Source: Rhodoferax sp. AJA081-3 | Lineage (GTDB): Bacteria; Pseudomonadota; Gammaproteobacteria; Burkholderiales; Burkholderiaceae_C | Length of the DNA stretch: 64,000 bases | Reading direction: 5' to 3' | NCBI RefSeq assembly: GCF_017798165.1 | Contig: NZ_CP059068.1 | Coordinates: forward strand, 3,844,001-3,908,000 | In this document: in pieces, positions 17,305-25,660 of the stretch | Layout: the number at the start of each line of letters is the position of its first letter | Numbering within the stretch: the first letter of the stretch is position 1 | The notes under the pieces: model-generated | Seen by the model: the letters and a program-made list of their open reading frames with translations, nothing else | Database searches by the model: none | Told to the model about the DNA's origin: nothing | Translations under genes and position numbers: made by a program

Positions 17305-18585
17305 CTAGGGCGTGACCAGCCCATCCATACGCACCACTTCAAAGCTGGAGCCCTTGACACTGCCCAGCTCCGACACCAGTTTGTCGTTGTTCCAGCGCGG
17401 GTCGGGGGCGCCGCTGACATACCAGTTGGAGCCGTTGTCAGCCAGCAGCATGCCGTAGGTCTTCATGCTCTGCAAGATGGCTTTGCTCTCGGTGCTGAAG
17501 CTGGCGGGGATCACATAACTGGCCTTGAGTCGCACCCGCATGCCCATGGGGGGCACATTGGCGCTGGTGTTGCTGGACGCCCAGTGGGTTGCGGGCGGCA
17601 CATAGGCGCGGCGCGTGGTGCTGGCGGTAAACCGCAGCGCGTGGCGGATCACACCGGTGGACGCTTCGTCATACCGCGCCAGCCCGGGGAAGATGGGCAG
17701 GCCCGCCGCGTCGGCACTGGTCCAGCCCGGTTGACCGCCGGGGCGCACGGTGTTGGAGTCGGTGTGGAACACCGCACCGCCACTGGCACGCCACGCTCCG
17801 CCGGCCTGCGGATACGAGTTGCCGGTTTCATACAGGCGGTTGGCATCGCGGTCTATGACCAGCACATGGCGGTCGCCACCAAAGCTGCCGCCATTGGCCA
17901 GCTGGCCTTCAATCGGCGCGTCGGCCGGTATCGGGTAGGGGCCGGGGTCGCTCTCGTCGCCATAGTCGGTAAATGTGACCGCCACCTTGGGCTGGGTGGA
18001 CGACACCACCACATAGGGAATGCCAATGGGTGCACCTTCGTACAGGCCGGAGCCAAAGTCCGGATGCAGGCCGCGGGTCAGGCCGATGCTGGCGATCAGC
18101 GCGTCGGAATTGGCGTCTACCGGTGCCCCCGAGATATCGGTGTTCCAGGCGTTGTTGGCCGGGAAGGGAATGGCGCCATTGAGGCTGGCACCGGCACCCA
18201 GGCTGGCGCCGCTCAGGTTGGCATATACCGCGCCAGCCCCGGGCGTGCTGCTGCCCACGCTCAGCAGGGTGTAGGTGTTGATACGCACGCGCACATTGTT
18301 GTAGGTGGCGCCCTGGAACGTGACCGCGCCCAGTGTCAGCAGGTTGGTGCCCGCATCAAAGGTGTCTGCCACCGGGGTTCCGCCATCCACGCCCAGCAGG
18401 GTGTAGGCACTCACCGTCGCCCGGACATTGTTGTAGGTGGTGCCACCCAGCGTCACCGCGTCCAGCGTCAGCAACTGGGTGCTGGCGTCAAATGTATCCA
18501 CCGCCTGCGCAGCGAAGGATGCCAACAGGGTCAACACAGCAGCGGCGCGTGCCGTGTACTCCAACGGTTTGTTTTTCAGCTTCAT
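17305..18585 (-). CDS. Secreted repeat-bearing protein of unknown function
   Basis: The 426-residue protein has a signal peptide (residues 1-28, cleavage near AQA). Two tandem 44-residue repeats follow (30-73 and 74-117), then a larger globular domain with NAWNTDISGAPVDANSDALI, LHPDFGSG, PYPIPADAPIEG, HVLVIDRDANRLYE and YVPPATHWAS. I recall the globular part as a conserved hypothetical protein in actinobacteria and proteobacteria without known function. Several His/Asp-rich loops could form a catalytic or metal site. AGAGG lies upstream of the ATG at 18585. The frame continues open to 19428 across the PhyH gene, which is a shadow. Confidence 0.8.
   Translation of the reverse strand: MKLKNKPLEYTARAAAVLTLLASFAAQAVDTFDASTQLLTLDAVTLGGTTYNNVRATVSAYTLLGVDGGTPVADTFDAGTNLLTLGAVTFQGATYNNVRVRINTYTLLSVGSSTPGAGAVYANLSGASLGAGASLNGAIPFPANNAWNTDISGAPVDANSDALIASIGLTRGLHPDFGSGLYEGAPIGIPYVVVSSTQPKVAVTFTDYGDESDPGPYPIPADAPIEGQLANGGSFGGDRHVLVIDRDANRLYETGNSYPQAGGAWRASGGAVFHTDSNTVRPGGQPGWTSADAAGLPIFPGLARYDEASTGVIRHALRFTASTTRRAYVPPATHWASSNTSANVPPMGMRVRLKASYVIPASFSTESKAILQSMKTYGMLLADNGSNWYVSGAPDPRWNNDKLVSELGSVKGSSFEVVRMDGLVTP
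18235..18498 (-). repeat. Tandem 132-bp coding repeat (2 x 44 residues)
   Basis: Residues 30-73 and 74-117 of the secreted protein align without gaps over 44 positions. Shared features are DTFDA, LLTL, AVT, TYNNVR, YTLL and a TP near the unit end. The unit looks like a beta-hairpin module duplicated once. Confidence 0.85.
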
Positions 18586-18720
18586 AAATACCTCTCGGAT
18601 GCCACAGCCTATCTTCACCCTTTTGTCGGCGCAAATGCAGGGGAGGCCCCCGCGCATTTTGTAACCGTTGGTGTCTTGCAGGCCTTGCCTATACTGCTGC
18701 GTCCAACACAAAGACACCCC

Positions 18721-19557
18721 ATGCTGACACCTGAACAACAAGCCACCTACCAACGCGACGGCTACCTCGTGTTGCCCAATTTCAAGTCGCCCGACGCCAT
18801 CCAGGCCCTGCGCCAGCGGGCCGGGGAGCTCGTGGACGCCTTTGTTCCACCGGCCACCAAAACCATCTTCACCACCAACGAGCAGGTGCGTTCGGTGGAC
18901 CGCTATTTCCTGGATTCCGCCACCAACACCAGTTGTTTCTTTGAAGAAGAGGCCTTCGGGCCCGATGGTGAACTGCGCCAGGCCAAGGCGCTGTCCATCA
19001 ACAAGATCGGGCACGCCATGCACGATGTGGACCCCGTGTTCTCGGATTTTTCGCGCGGGCCGGAGTTGCAACAGCTGGCCCAGGGCCTGGGCCTTGCGCA
19101 GCCCCAGATCTGGCAGTCCATGTACATCTTCAAACAACCCGGCATCGGCGGTGAGGTGGGCTGGCACCAGGACGCCACGTTTTTTGAGACCACTCCTATC
19201 AGCGTGACCACCTTCTGGTTTGCGCTGGAAGACGCGACGGTCCACAACGGGTGTTTGTGGACGCAGCCAGGCGCACACCGTAGCCCGCTGCGCGAACGGT
19301 TTGTGCGCGCGGGTGACCAGGTCAGCATGCAGAAGCTGGACGCCACACCGTGGCCCGACACCACGACCGCCATTCCGCTGGAAGTGGAAGCAGGCGCCCT
19401 GGTGGTATTCCATGGCCTGTTGCCGCACTACAGCGCCCCCAACCGTTCCAGCGCGTCACGCCATGCATATACCTTGCACGTGACGGATGCCACTACGCTT
19501 TATTCACCTGCCAACTGGATACAACGCGGCGCAGACATGCCGGTGCGCGGTTTCTGA
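18721..19557 (+). CDS. Phytanoyl-CoA dioxygenase (PhyH) family oxygenase
   Basis: The 278-residue protein has the Fe(II)/2-oxoglutarate site HxD at WHQDATFF (about residue 150) and a distal His in LVVFHGLLPHYSAPNRSSASRHAY, with the Arg for 2-oxoglutarate nearby. The N-terminus (YQRDGYLVLPNF) is characteristic of PhyH proteins. The family hydroxylates alpha carbons of phytanoyl-CoA or varied small molecules, so the substrate is open. Length matches the human and bacterial members. It is divergent from the secreted repeat protein and convergent with mlaF. The upstream open frame from 17167 is a shadow. Confidence 0.88.
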   Translation: MLTPEQQATYQRDGYLVLPNFKSPDAIQALRQRAGELVDAFVPPATKTIFTTNEQVRSVDRYFLDSATNTSCFFEEEAFGPDGELRQAKALSINKIGHAMHDVDPVFSDFSRGPELQQLAQGLGLAQPQIWQSMYIFKQPGIGGEVGWHQDATFFETTPISVTTFWFALEDATVHNGCLWTQPGAHRSPLRERFVRAGDQVSMQKLDATPWPDTTTAIPLEVEAGALVVFHGLLPHYSAPNRSSASRHAYTLHVTDATTLYSPANWIQRGADMPVRGF

Positions 19558-19586
19558 GGCACTTTCTGCGCCAGGGTGCTTGGTGT

Positions 19587-19642
19587 AAAAATAGCCTCTA
19601 GCCCCCGATAAATATGGGGGTGATGCTATTAATTTGGTAGTA
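19587..19642 (+). repeat. Dispersed repeat family 1, copy 1
   Basis: The copy contains AAAAATAGCCTCTAGCCCCC, an internal CCCCC...GGGGG hairpin, and a TGCTATTAATTTGGTAGTA tail. It shares these blocks with 27847-27903 (reverse), 29483-29537 and 40833-40887. The tail runs into the 3' end of mlaF and encodes its last residues and stop codon. Confidence 0.8.
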
Positions 19643-20471
19643 CTTCAGTGTTGCTTTGCAGCATGGCAAAGTCTTCGTCCACCGCCAGCCCGGGGAAGTG
19701 AAAACGCACTGGCCCGTCGGGCAGGGCATGCACATACTGGTGGACCATGGGGTCCGTGCTGGTACGCACCGCGTCGGGCGTGCCTTCGATGGCGACCTTG
19801 CCATTGGCCAGCACAATCACGTGGTCGGCAATCGCCAGGGTTTCTTTCAGCTCGTGCGACACAAACACACTGGTTAGCCCCATGGAGTCGTTGAGCTGGC
19901 GGATCAGCTTGGCCGCGGTCTTGAGCGAGATGGGGTCCAGGCCCGAGAAAGGCTCGTCGTACATCACCAACTCGGGGTCCAGCGCAATGGCGCGGGCCAG
20001 CGCAATGCGCCGCGCCATGCCGCCCGAGACCTCGCTGGGGTACAGTTCACGTGCACCGCGCAGGCCCACGGCGTTGAGCTTCATCAGCACGATGTCGCGG
20101 ATCAGGGCCTCGGGCAGGTCGGTGTGTTCGCGCAGCGGAAAGGCCACGTTGTCAAACACCGTGGAGTCGGCAAACAACGCGCCAAACTGGAACAGCATGC
20201 CCATGCGCCGGCGTGCGGCGTAGAGCTGCTGCTGGTCCATGCGGCCCACGTCTTGGCCATCAAACAGCATTTCGCCGGATTGCGCTTTTTGCTCGCCGCC
20301 CATCAGCTTGAGAGTGGTGGTCTTGCCCGCGCCCATGGGGCCGATCAGCGCCGTGACCTTGCCTTTGGGAATGTGCAGAGACACGTTGTCGAGGACCAGG
20401 TGGTTCTCGTAACTGAAGCTTAAGCTTCGGAATTCGACGAGGGCGTCGGAAGGGGTATTGGGGGTTGCCAT
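19629..20471 (-). CDS. mlaF: Phospholipid ABC transporter ATPase MlaF-like
   Basis: The 280-residue ATPase has Walker A GPMGAGKTT, the MlaF-typical RMGMLFQFGALFADSTVFDNVAFPLREHT, signature SGGMARRIALARAIAL, Walker B LVMYDEPFSGLDP and a C-terminal DGPVRFHFPG tail. MlaF powers MlaFEDB, which moves phospholipids between inner membrane and the periplasmic carrier MlaC. Normally mlaE, mlaD and mlaC follow directly. Here none follows; the next gene downstream is the convergent PhyH gene. A dispersed repeat forms the 3' end of the coding region, which suggests a rearrangement or relocated copy. Function would need MlaE encoded elsewhere. Confidence 0.88.
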   Translation of the reverse strand: MATPNTPSDALVEFRSLSFSYENHLVLDNVSLHIPKGKVTALIGPMGAGKTTTLKLMGGEQKAQSGEMLFDGQDVGRMDQQQLYAARRRMGMLFQFGALFADSTVFDNVAFPLREHTDLPEALIRDIVLMKLNAVGLRGARELYPSEVSGGMARRIALARAIALDPELVMYDEPFSGLDPISLKTAAKLIRQLNDSMGLTSVFVSHELKETLAIADHVIVLANGKVAIEGTPDAVRTSTDPMVHQYVHALPDGPVRFHFPGLAVDEDFAMLQSNTEVLPN

Positions 20472-20504
20472 AGGGAAAAGTCCATGCCAGGCTTGTGCTG
20501 GCAG

Positions 20505-21557
20505 CTAAGCAATGATAGCCCCGGCCGCACTTTGGGTGATGGCGTCCACCAGCGCATCCCGCAGCGGGTGTGGGGTGGCCACCTGGGGCAGCAGCAGGCC
20601 CACGCTGAAGGGAATGGCCATGGCCAGGGGTTTGACAACCAGATTGGGTCCAGCCATGGCCGCGGCGGTCAGTGGGTTGACGATGGCCACACCCAGGCCC
20701 TGTTGCACCATGGCGCAGACGGCTACGGCGCTGGTGGTTTCCAGCCGTGTGGCGCGTTGTACGCCGGCTTGCAGGAACATGGCGTCTATGGCTTGGCGGT
20801 AGGTATCGCCTTCGGCCAGACTGACAAAACGCTCGGATTCAAAGTCTTGCGGCTGCAGTGTGACGCGCTTGCACAGGCGGTGACCTGGTGGCAACACCGC
20901 TACTTCGTTGGCGGTGAGCAGCGCGCGCAATTCCACGCCGGTGGGCGCCTCGGTGGTTTCGCCCAGGCCGATATCAAAGCGTTGTTCGCTTAATGCCTGT
21001 TCCAGCCAGGGGGATTCCAGCGGCACCACGCTCACACTGGCCTCGGGCAGGGCTTTGCTGAAGTGTTGCAGGGCCTGGGGCACCAGTGCGTGGGCCAGTG
21101 CGGGCAGGCAGGCCAGGCGCAGGCGGCCGGTGCTGAGGGTGCGCAGTTCCTGGGCGCGGGCTGCTATCTGTTCCAGGCCTATGAAGGAGCGTTCTACCTC
21201 CTGCATCAAGGCCAGGGCACGGGCGGTGGGGCGCAGGCGGCCGCGTACGCGGTCGAACAGGGCGAAGCCTAATACGTATTCCAGTCTTGCCAGTTCGCGG
21301 CTGAGGGTGGGTTGGCTGGAGCCTGTCGCGTCCGCTGCACGGCCCAAGTTTCCGTGCAGCATGATGGCGCGGAACTGGTTAAGTTGGCGGTGGGTTAGGG
21401 GCGGGGCTGGGTCGGTTCGCGCACGGAGCCTGGGCGACTGGGCGTTTTGCTCCGTGTCCCCCGCCCGCTGTGCGGGCTCCTCCTTTACCTGCGCAAAACG
21501 CCCAGTCGCCCAGGCTCCTGGGGGCGTTGATGCAGATGGCTTGGGTTGGCGGGGCAT
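20505..21557 (-). CDS. lysR: LysR, activator of lysA, with a repeat-derived N-terminal extension
   Basis: The 350-residue LysR-type regulator closely matches E. coli LysR (SQPTLSREL, FDRVRGRLRPT, ACLPALAHALVPQ, SAVAVCAMVQQGLG) and is divergent from lysA, as in E. coli. The recognition domain starts near residue 52 (LTHRQLNQFRAIM). Residues about 14-44 are the translation of a dispersed hairpin element (RFAQVKEEP...GDTEQN). No ATG, GTG or TTG occurs in frame between the element and the helix-turn-helix, so the start must be 21557 unless a rare codon is used. The extension is therefore probably real and family-atypical. Confidence 0.88.
   Translation of the reverse strand: MPRQPKPSASTPPGAWATGRFAQVKEEPAQRAGDTEQNAQSPRLRARTDPAPPLTHRQLNQFRAIMLHGNLGRAADATGSSQPTLSRELARLEYVLGFALFDRVRGRLRPTARALALMQEVERSFIGLEQIAARAQELRTLSTGRLRLACLPALAHALVPQALQHFSKALPEASVSVVPLESPWLEQALSEQRFDIGLGETTEAPTGVELRALLTANEVAVLPPGHRLCKRVTLQPQDFESERFVSLAEGDTYRQAIDAMFLQAGVQRATRLETTSAVAVCAMVQQGLGVAIVNPLTAAAMAGPNLVVKPLAMAIPFSVGLLLPQVATPHPLRDALVDAITQSAAGAIIA
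21425..21518. repeat. Dispersed structured element family 2, copy A
   Basis: Perfect 26-bp inverted arms (21425-21450 and 21493-21518) enclose a 42-base interior. The interior has the conserved strand TCCGTGTCCCCC, an apical hairpin GCCCGC-TGT-GCGGGC, and a second conserved strand TCCTCCTTTACCTGC. The same conserved strands occur in copies B (26624-26717) and C (26758-26849, reverse), but arm and apical-stem sequences differ. It lies inside the 5' coding part of lysR. Confidence 0.85.
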
Positions 21558-21566
21558 TTGCTAACT

Positions 21567-21587
21567 ATATCCATATTGAATAGATAT
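21567..21587. promoter_or_regulatory. Probable LysR operator between lysR and lysA
   Basis: The inverted repeat ATATC-N11-GATAT lies in the divergent promoter region, in the position expected for LysR binding. It is only 10-30 bases from the annotated lysR start, which leaves little room for a lysR leader. Confidence 0.5.
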
Positions 21588-21638
21588 CTAACAAAAATGG
21601 CATTGATTGAATCGACTAGGGCTGGGATCATCCAGCCT

Positions 21639-22892
21639 ATGAATCCATTTACACCCTCCACCCTTGCATCTTTGGCTCAACAACACGGCACACCGCTGTG
21701 GGTGTATGACGCCGCCACTATTCAACGCCAAGTCCAGGCGCTGCGCCAGTTTGACGTGGTGCGTTTTGCGCAAAAGGCCAATTCCAATACCCACTTGCTG
21801 CGCCTGCTGAAAGCTGACGGCGTGATGGTGGATGCGGTGTCGTTGGGCGAGGTCGAGCGTGCGTTGGCTGCTGGCTACACGCCCGGTTTGCACAACGGCC
21901 ATGCCGAAATCGTCTTTACCGCCGACCTGCTGGACCGCACGACGCTGCCACGTTTGGTGGAACTGGGTATTCCCGTCAACTGTGGCTCCATCGACATGCT
22001 GGACCAGTTGGGTGCCGTCAGCCCCGGCCACCCGGTGTGGCTGCGCATCAACCCCGGCTTTGGCCATGGTCACAGCAACAAGACCAATACCGGCGGCGAG
22101 CACAGCAAACATGGCATCTGGCATGGTGATCTGGTCGCCGCGCTGGCCAAGGTGCGCAGCAATGGCCTGGCGCTGCAGGGCTTGCACATGCACATTGGTT
22201 CGGGTGTGGACTACGGGCATCTGCAAGAGGTGTGTGGTGCCATGGTGGACCTGGTGCGCACGGTCAAGGCGCAGGGCATGGATTTGCATGCCGTGTCGGC
22301 GGGCGGTGGCCTGTCCATCCCCTACCGGGCGGACGAGGCTCCTATCGACACCGCGCACTACTTCTCGCTGTGGGACGCTGCCCGCCAACAGATCGCCGCA
22401 GACATGGGCCATGCCATTGCGTTGGAACTGGAGCCCGGCCGTTACCTGGTCGCCGAGTCCGGCGTGTTGGTGGCCGAGGTGCGTGCCACCAAGGCCCAGG
22501 GCAGCCAGCATTTTGTGATGGTGGACGCGGGTTTCAGCGACCTGATGCGCCCCTCCATGTATGGCAGCCACCACGGCATGGAGATCGTCCACGCTGACGG
22601 TACCCCTGCCACCGGGCAGGTGCAGCCCAGCGTGGTGGCCGGGCCGCTGTGTGAATCGGGCGATGTGTTCACGCAAGGCGAGGGTGGTGTGGTGTTGCAG
22701 CGCGACCTGCCGGTGGCGCAGGTGGGAGACCTGCTGGTGATCCACGACACCGGCGCGTATGGCGCGTCCATGTCCTCCAACTACAACACCCGCCCGCTGA
22801 TTCCGGAAGTGCTGGTGGAAGCCAATGGCAATGCCCGCCTGATACGCCGCAAGCAGACGGTAGCGGAACTTATTGCGCTGGAGGCGGTATAA
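21639..22892 (+). CDS. lysA: Diaminopimelate decarboxylase
   Basis: A 417-residue PLP enzyme that decarboxylates meso-diaminopimelate to L-lysine, the last step of lysine synthesis. The PLP lysine is in FAQKANSN, the glycine loop is in SAGGGLSIPY, and the active-site Cys is in GPLCESGD; ELEPGRYLVAESG is also diagnostic. I chose ATG 21639 because homology begins there and because the LysR-like operator at 21567-21587 needs promoter space; ATG 21597 is an alternative. The divergent lysR neighbour supports lysine-responsive control. Confidence 0.95.
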   Translation: MNPFTPSTLASLAQQHGTPLWVYDAATIQRQVQALRQFDVVRFAQKANSNTHLLRLLKADGVMVDAVSLGEVERALAAGYTPGLHNGHAEIVFTADLLDRTTLPRLVELGIPVNCGSIDMLDQLGAVSPGHPVWLRINPGFGHGHSNKTNTGGEHSKHGIWHGDLVAALAKVRSNGLALQGLHMHIGSGVDYGHLQEVCGAMVDLVRTVKAQGMDLHAVSAGGGLSIPYRADEAPIDTAHYFSLWDAARQQIAADMGHAIALELEPGRYLVAESGVLVAEVRATKAQGSQHFVMVDAGFSDLMRPSMYGSHHGMEIVHADGTPATGQVQPSVVAGPLCESGDVFTQGEGGVVLQRDLPVAQVGDLLVIHDTGAYGASMSSNYNTRPLIPEVLVEANGNARLIRRKQTVAELIALEAV

Positions 22893-22917
22893 CCTTAGGT
22901 AAACCCTAAGGACACCC

Positions 22918-24633
22918 ATGGACCACAACATCTCCCTGATCACCACCATTGCCGCGGGCTTTGGTGTTGCGCTGGTGTTTGGGTTCATTGCTGAACGCAT
23001 CAAAATCCCGGCGCTGGTAGGGTATCTGGTGGCGGGCATCCTCATCGGCCCGGCCACGCCAGGGTTTGTGGCTGACGTGCACATCGCCTCGCAGCTGTCC
23101 GAGATCGGCGTTATGTTGCTGATGTTTGGCGTGGGGCTGCATTTTTCACTCAATGATCTGCTAGCCGTCAAACGGATTGCCGTGCCCGGTGCCGTGGTGC
23201 AGATGGGGCTGGCGACCGGGCTTGGGGTGCTTACCGCCTGGTGGTGGGGCTGGAGTTGGGGCGCGGGGCTGGTTTTTGGTCTGTCGCTCTCCTGCGCCAG
23301 CACCGTGGTGTTGCTCAAGGCGCTGGAAGCCCGTGGTGTGCTGGACACCATGAATGGGCGCATCGCAGTGGGCTGGCTGGTGGTGGAAGACCTGGCCACG
23401 GTGATGGTGCTGGTGTTGCTGCCACCGCTGGCGGGTGTGCTGGGTGGTGCAGTGGCGGGTGCCAGTACCGCACCGGTGGCGGAGGCCAAACCGATCTGGA
23501 TGGCGATTGGGCAAACCCTGTTGCAGGTGGCGGCCTTTATTGCGCTGATGCTGGTGGTGGGGCGCCGCGCATTGCCCTGGCTACTGTGGCAGGTGGCGCG
23601 CACCGGTTCACGCGAGCTGTTCACGCTGGCCGTCATCGCCACGGCGATTGGTATTGCCTACGGCGCCTCGGCCCTGTTCAGCGTGTCGTTTGCGCTGGGT
23701 GCATTTTTTGCCGGCATGGTGATGCGCGAGTCCGAATTCAGCCACCGCGCGGCGGAAGAATCACTGCCCCTGCGCGATGCCTTCTCGGTGCTGTTTTTTG
23801 TGTCGGTGGGCATGTTGTTTGAGCCCGCCATCCTGGTGGAGCAGCCCATGCGGGTGTTGGCCGTGGTTGCCATCATCATCCTGGGCAAGGCGCTGGTGGC
23901 GGCGGCCCTGGTGCTGGCCCTGCGTTACCCCATCAACACGGCGCTGACGGTGGCGGCCAGCCTGGCGCAAATTGGGGAGTTTTCGTTCATTTTGGCGGGC
24001 CTGGGTGTATCGCTGGGTCTGTTGCCCGCCATGGGCATGAGCCTGGTGCTTGCCGGTGCGCTGATCTCGATTGCGCTGAACCCCTTGCTGTTTGCCGCCA
24101 TTGAGCCGTTCAGGCGCTGGGTTTTGGCCCGTTCAGAACTGGCCCGTCGCCTGGAGCAGCGGCAAGACCCTTATGCCGAACTACCCACGAGCACCGAGCG
24201 CAAATACCTGGAAGGGCAGGTGGTGCTGGTGGGTTATGGCCGGGTGGGCAAACGGATTGCCAAGGCCATGGAGGCTCGCGGCATCCCCTATGTGGTGGTG
24301 GAGCAAAACCGCGAACGGGTCGAGCAGTTGCGCGGCCAGGGTGTGGCCGCCGTGTCGGGTAGCGCGGCCGACCCGGCGGTGCTGATCCAGGCCCACATCG
24401 CCCATGCCGCCATGCTGGTGATCGCCACACCGGACCCGGTGGGTGTGCGGCAAATGGCGGACACCGCACGCGCGCTCAACCCCAGCATCGAAATTGTGCT
24501 GCGCACCCACAGCGAGGCCGAGTCACAGATGCTGCGCGACGATGGCATCGGCAAGGTCTTTTTTGGCGAGGAAGAGCTGGCCAAGGGCATGACCCAGCAT
24601 GTGCTGGAGCGTTTCGCACCCCAACCGGCCTGA
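22918..24633 (+). CDS. ybaL: YbaL-type cation:proton antiporter (CPA2) with TrkA-N domain
   Basis: The 571-residue protein has about twelve membrane segments (residues 5-390), typical CPA2/Kef sequence (LVGYLVAGILIGPATPGFVADV, LLMFGVGLHFS, GWLVVEDL), then a cytoplasmic TrkA-N Rossmann domain starting VVLVGYGRVGKRIAKAMEARG near residue 434. It matches E. coli YbaL (RosB) closely, including order and length. It probably exchanges K+ or Na+ for protons and is gated by nucleotide. It starts 25 bases after lysA and could be read through from it, but the pairing has no obvious functional logic. Confidence 0.92.
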   Translation: MDHNISLITTIAAGFGVALVFGFIAERIKIPALVGYLVAGILIGPATPGFVADVHIASQLSEIGVMLLMFGVGLHFSLNDLLAVKRIAVPGAVVQMGLATGLGVLTAWWWGWSWGAGLVFGLSLSCASTVVLLKALEARGVLDTMNGRIAVGWLVVEDLATVMVLVLLPPLAGVLGGAVAGASTAPVAEAKPIWMAIGQTLLQVAAFIALMLVVGRRALPWLLWQVARTGSRELFTLAVIATAIGIAYGASALFSVSFALGAFFAGMVMRESEFSHRAAEESLPLRDAFSVLFFVSVGMLFEPAILVEQPMRVLAVVAIIILGKALVAAALVLALRYPINTALTVAASLAQIGEFSFILAGLGVSLGLLPAMGMSLVLAGALISIALNPLLFAAIEPFRRWVLARSELARRLEQRQDPYAELPTSTERKYLEGQVVLVGYGRVGKRIAKAMEARGIPYVVVEQNRERVEQLRGQGVAAVSGSAADPAVLIQAHIAHAAMLVIATPDPVGVRQMADTARALNPSIEIVLRTHSEAESQMLRDDGIGKVFFGEEELAKGMTQHVLERFAPQPA

Positions 24634-24665
24634 AGAGACTAAAGGGCCGGCATCACGCGGAGTGG

Positions 24666-25562
24666 TCAGGCCACGCCGCGGGCCTGCACCAGGCGCACGC
24701 GCCTGCTATTGACCAGGCCCTCCAGGCTGTACACCACCAGCGCCCCCCAGATCAATGCAAAACCGACCAGGCGCGGCAGCTGCAGTGACTCGTTGAACAC
24801 GGTCACGCTCAGCAGGAACAGGATGCTGGGCGATACGTATTGCAGTATGCCCAGTGTGGTCATGGGGATGCGGCGTGCGCCAGCGGCAAACAGCAACAAG
24901 GGGATAGCCGTCAGCGGCCCGGCAATCGCCAACCAGCCCAAGGCGCTGGCATTCGCTTGCAGAAGCACACTGTCACCCTGTGCCACACCGTAGACCAGGT
25001 AGGCCAACGCAAACGGCGCCAGCATCATGGTTTCCAGCGTCAGGCCCTCCAGCGCGCCCAGCACCGCCACCTTGCGCAGCAGGCCGTAGAAGCCAAAGGT
25101 CAGGGCAAGCGCCAGCGCCACCCAGGGCAGCCGCCCGGTCTGCACGGTTAGCCACACCACACCCAGCGCCGCCAAGGCCACCGCCATCCACTGGCCGCGG
25201 CGCGGGCGTTCACCCAGAAAGGCGTAGGCAAAGGTAACGTTCACCAGCGGCAGGATGAAGTAACCCAGGCTGGCGTCCAGCACGTGCTGGTTTTGCACCG
25301 CCCATACATAGATCAGCCAGTTGCTGGACAGCAGCAGGGCCGACAGCGCAAAGGCACCCAGAACCTTGGGCTGGCGCACCACCTGGCCTATCCAGGCCCA
25401 GCGCTTGAGCACCAGCAGGAGCAGCACCACAAACAGCAGGGACCACACGGTGCGGTGCATCACCACCTCCAGCGCGGGCACGTCGGCGATTTGCCGAAAA
25501 TACAGCGGGAACAGGCCCCACACCATGTAGGCAAGGGTGGCGTAAATGATTCCAGGGTTCAT
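24666..25562 (-). CDS. rarD: RarD-type EamA family transporter
   Basis: The 298-residue membrane protein has ten predicted helices and the RarD signature at the N-terminus (GIIYATLAYMVWGLFPLYFRQI, then VVMHRTVWSLLFV), plus the conserved ALNWLIYVWAV-like SNWLIYVWAVQNQHVLDASLGYFI. RarD is linked to chloramphenicol sensitivity and is a drug/metabolite exporter of uncertain substrate. ATG 25562 gives the E. coli length; the upstream 24 codons have no membrane character. Divergent from a LysR-type regulator 98 bases away. Confidence 0.92.
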   Translation of the reverse strand: MNPGIIYATLAYMVWGLFPLYFRQIADVPALEVVMHRTVWSLLFVVLLLLVLKRWAWIGQVVRQPKVLGAFALSALLLSSNWLIYVWAVQNQHVLDASLGYFILPLVNVTFAYAFLGERPRRGQWMAVALAALGVVWLTVQTGRLPWVALALALTFGFYGLLRKVAVLGALEGLTLETMMLAPFALAYLVYGVAQGDSVLLQANASALGWLAIAGPLTAIPLLLFAAGARRIPMTTLGILQYVSPSILFLLSVTVFNESLQLPRLVGFALIWGALVVYSLEGLVNSRRVRLVQARGVA

Positions 25563-25660
25563 GGGTGTTTGGCTTCCAGTAGCGGGCAATGGTAGGGCGC
25601 CGATACCGGTTTGCAAAACGATAAAACTTTGCATATCTTGCTACTTATCCTCACATTAAG

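Noticed and set aside
17167..18720. Plus-strand open frame upstream of the PhyH start
   Set aside because: It overlaps the OGT-like 3' end and runs antisense to the secreted repeat protein; PhyH homology starts only at 18721.
21588..23642. 684-codon minus-strand frame opposite lysA and ybaL
   Set aside because: Shadow of two well-supported genes; composition typical of antisense translation.
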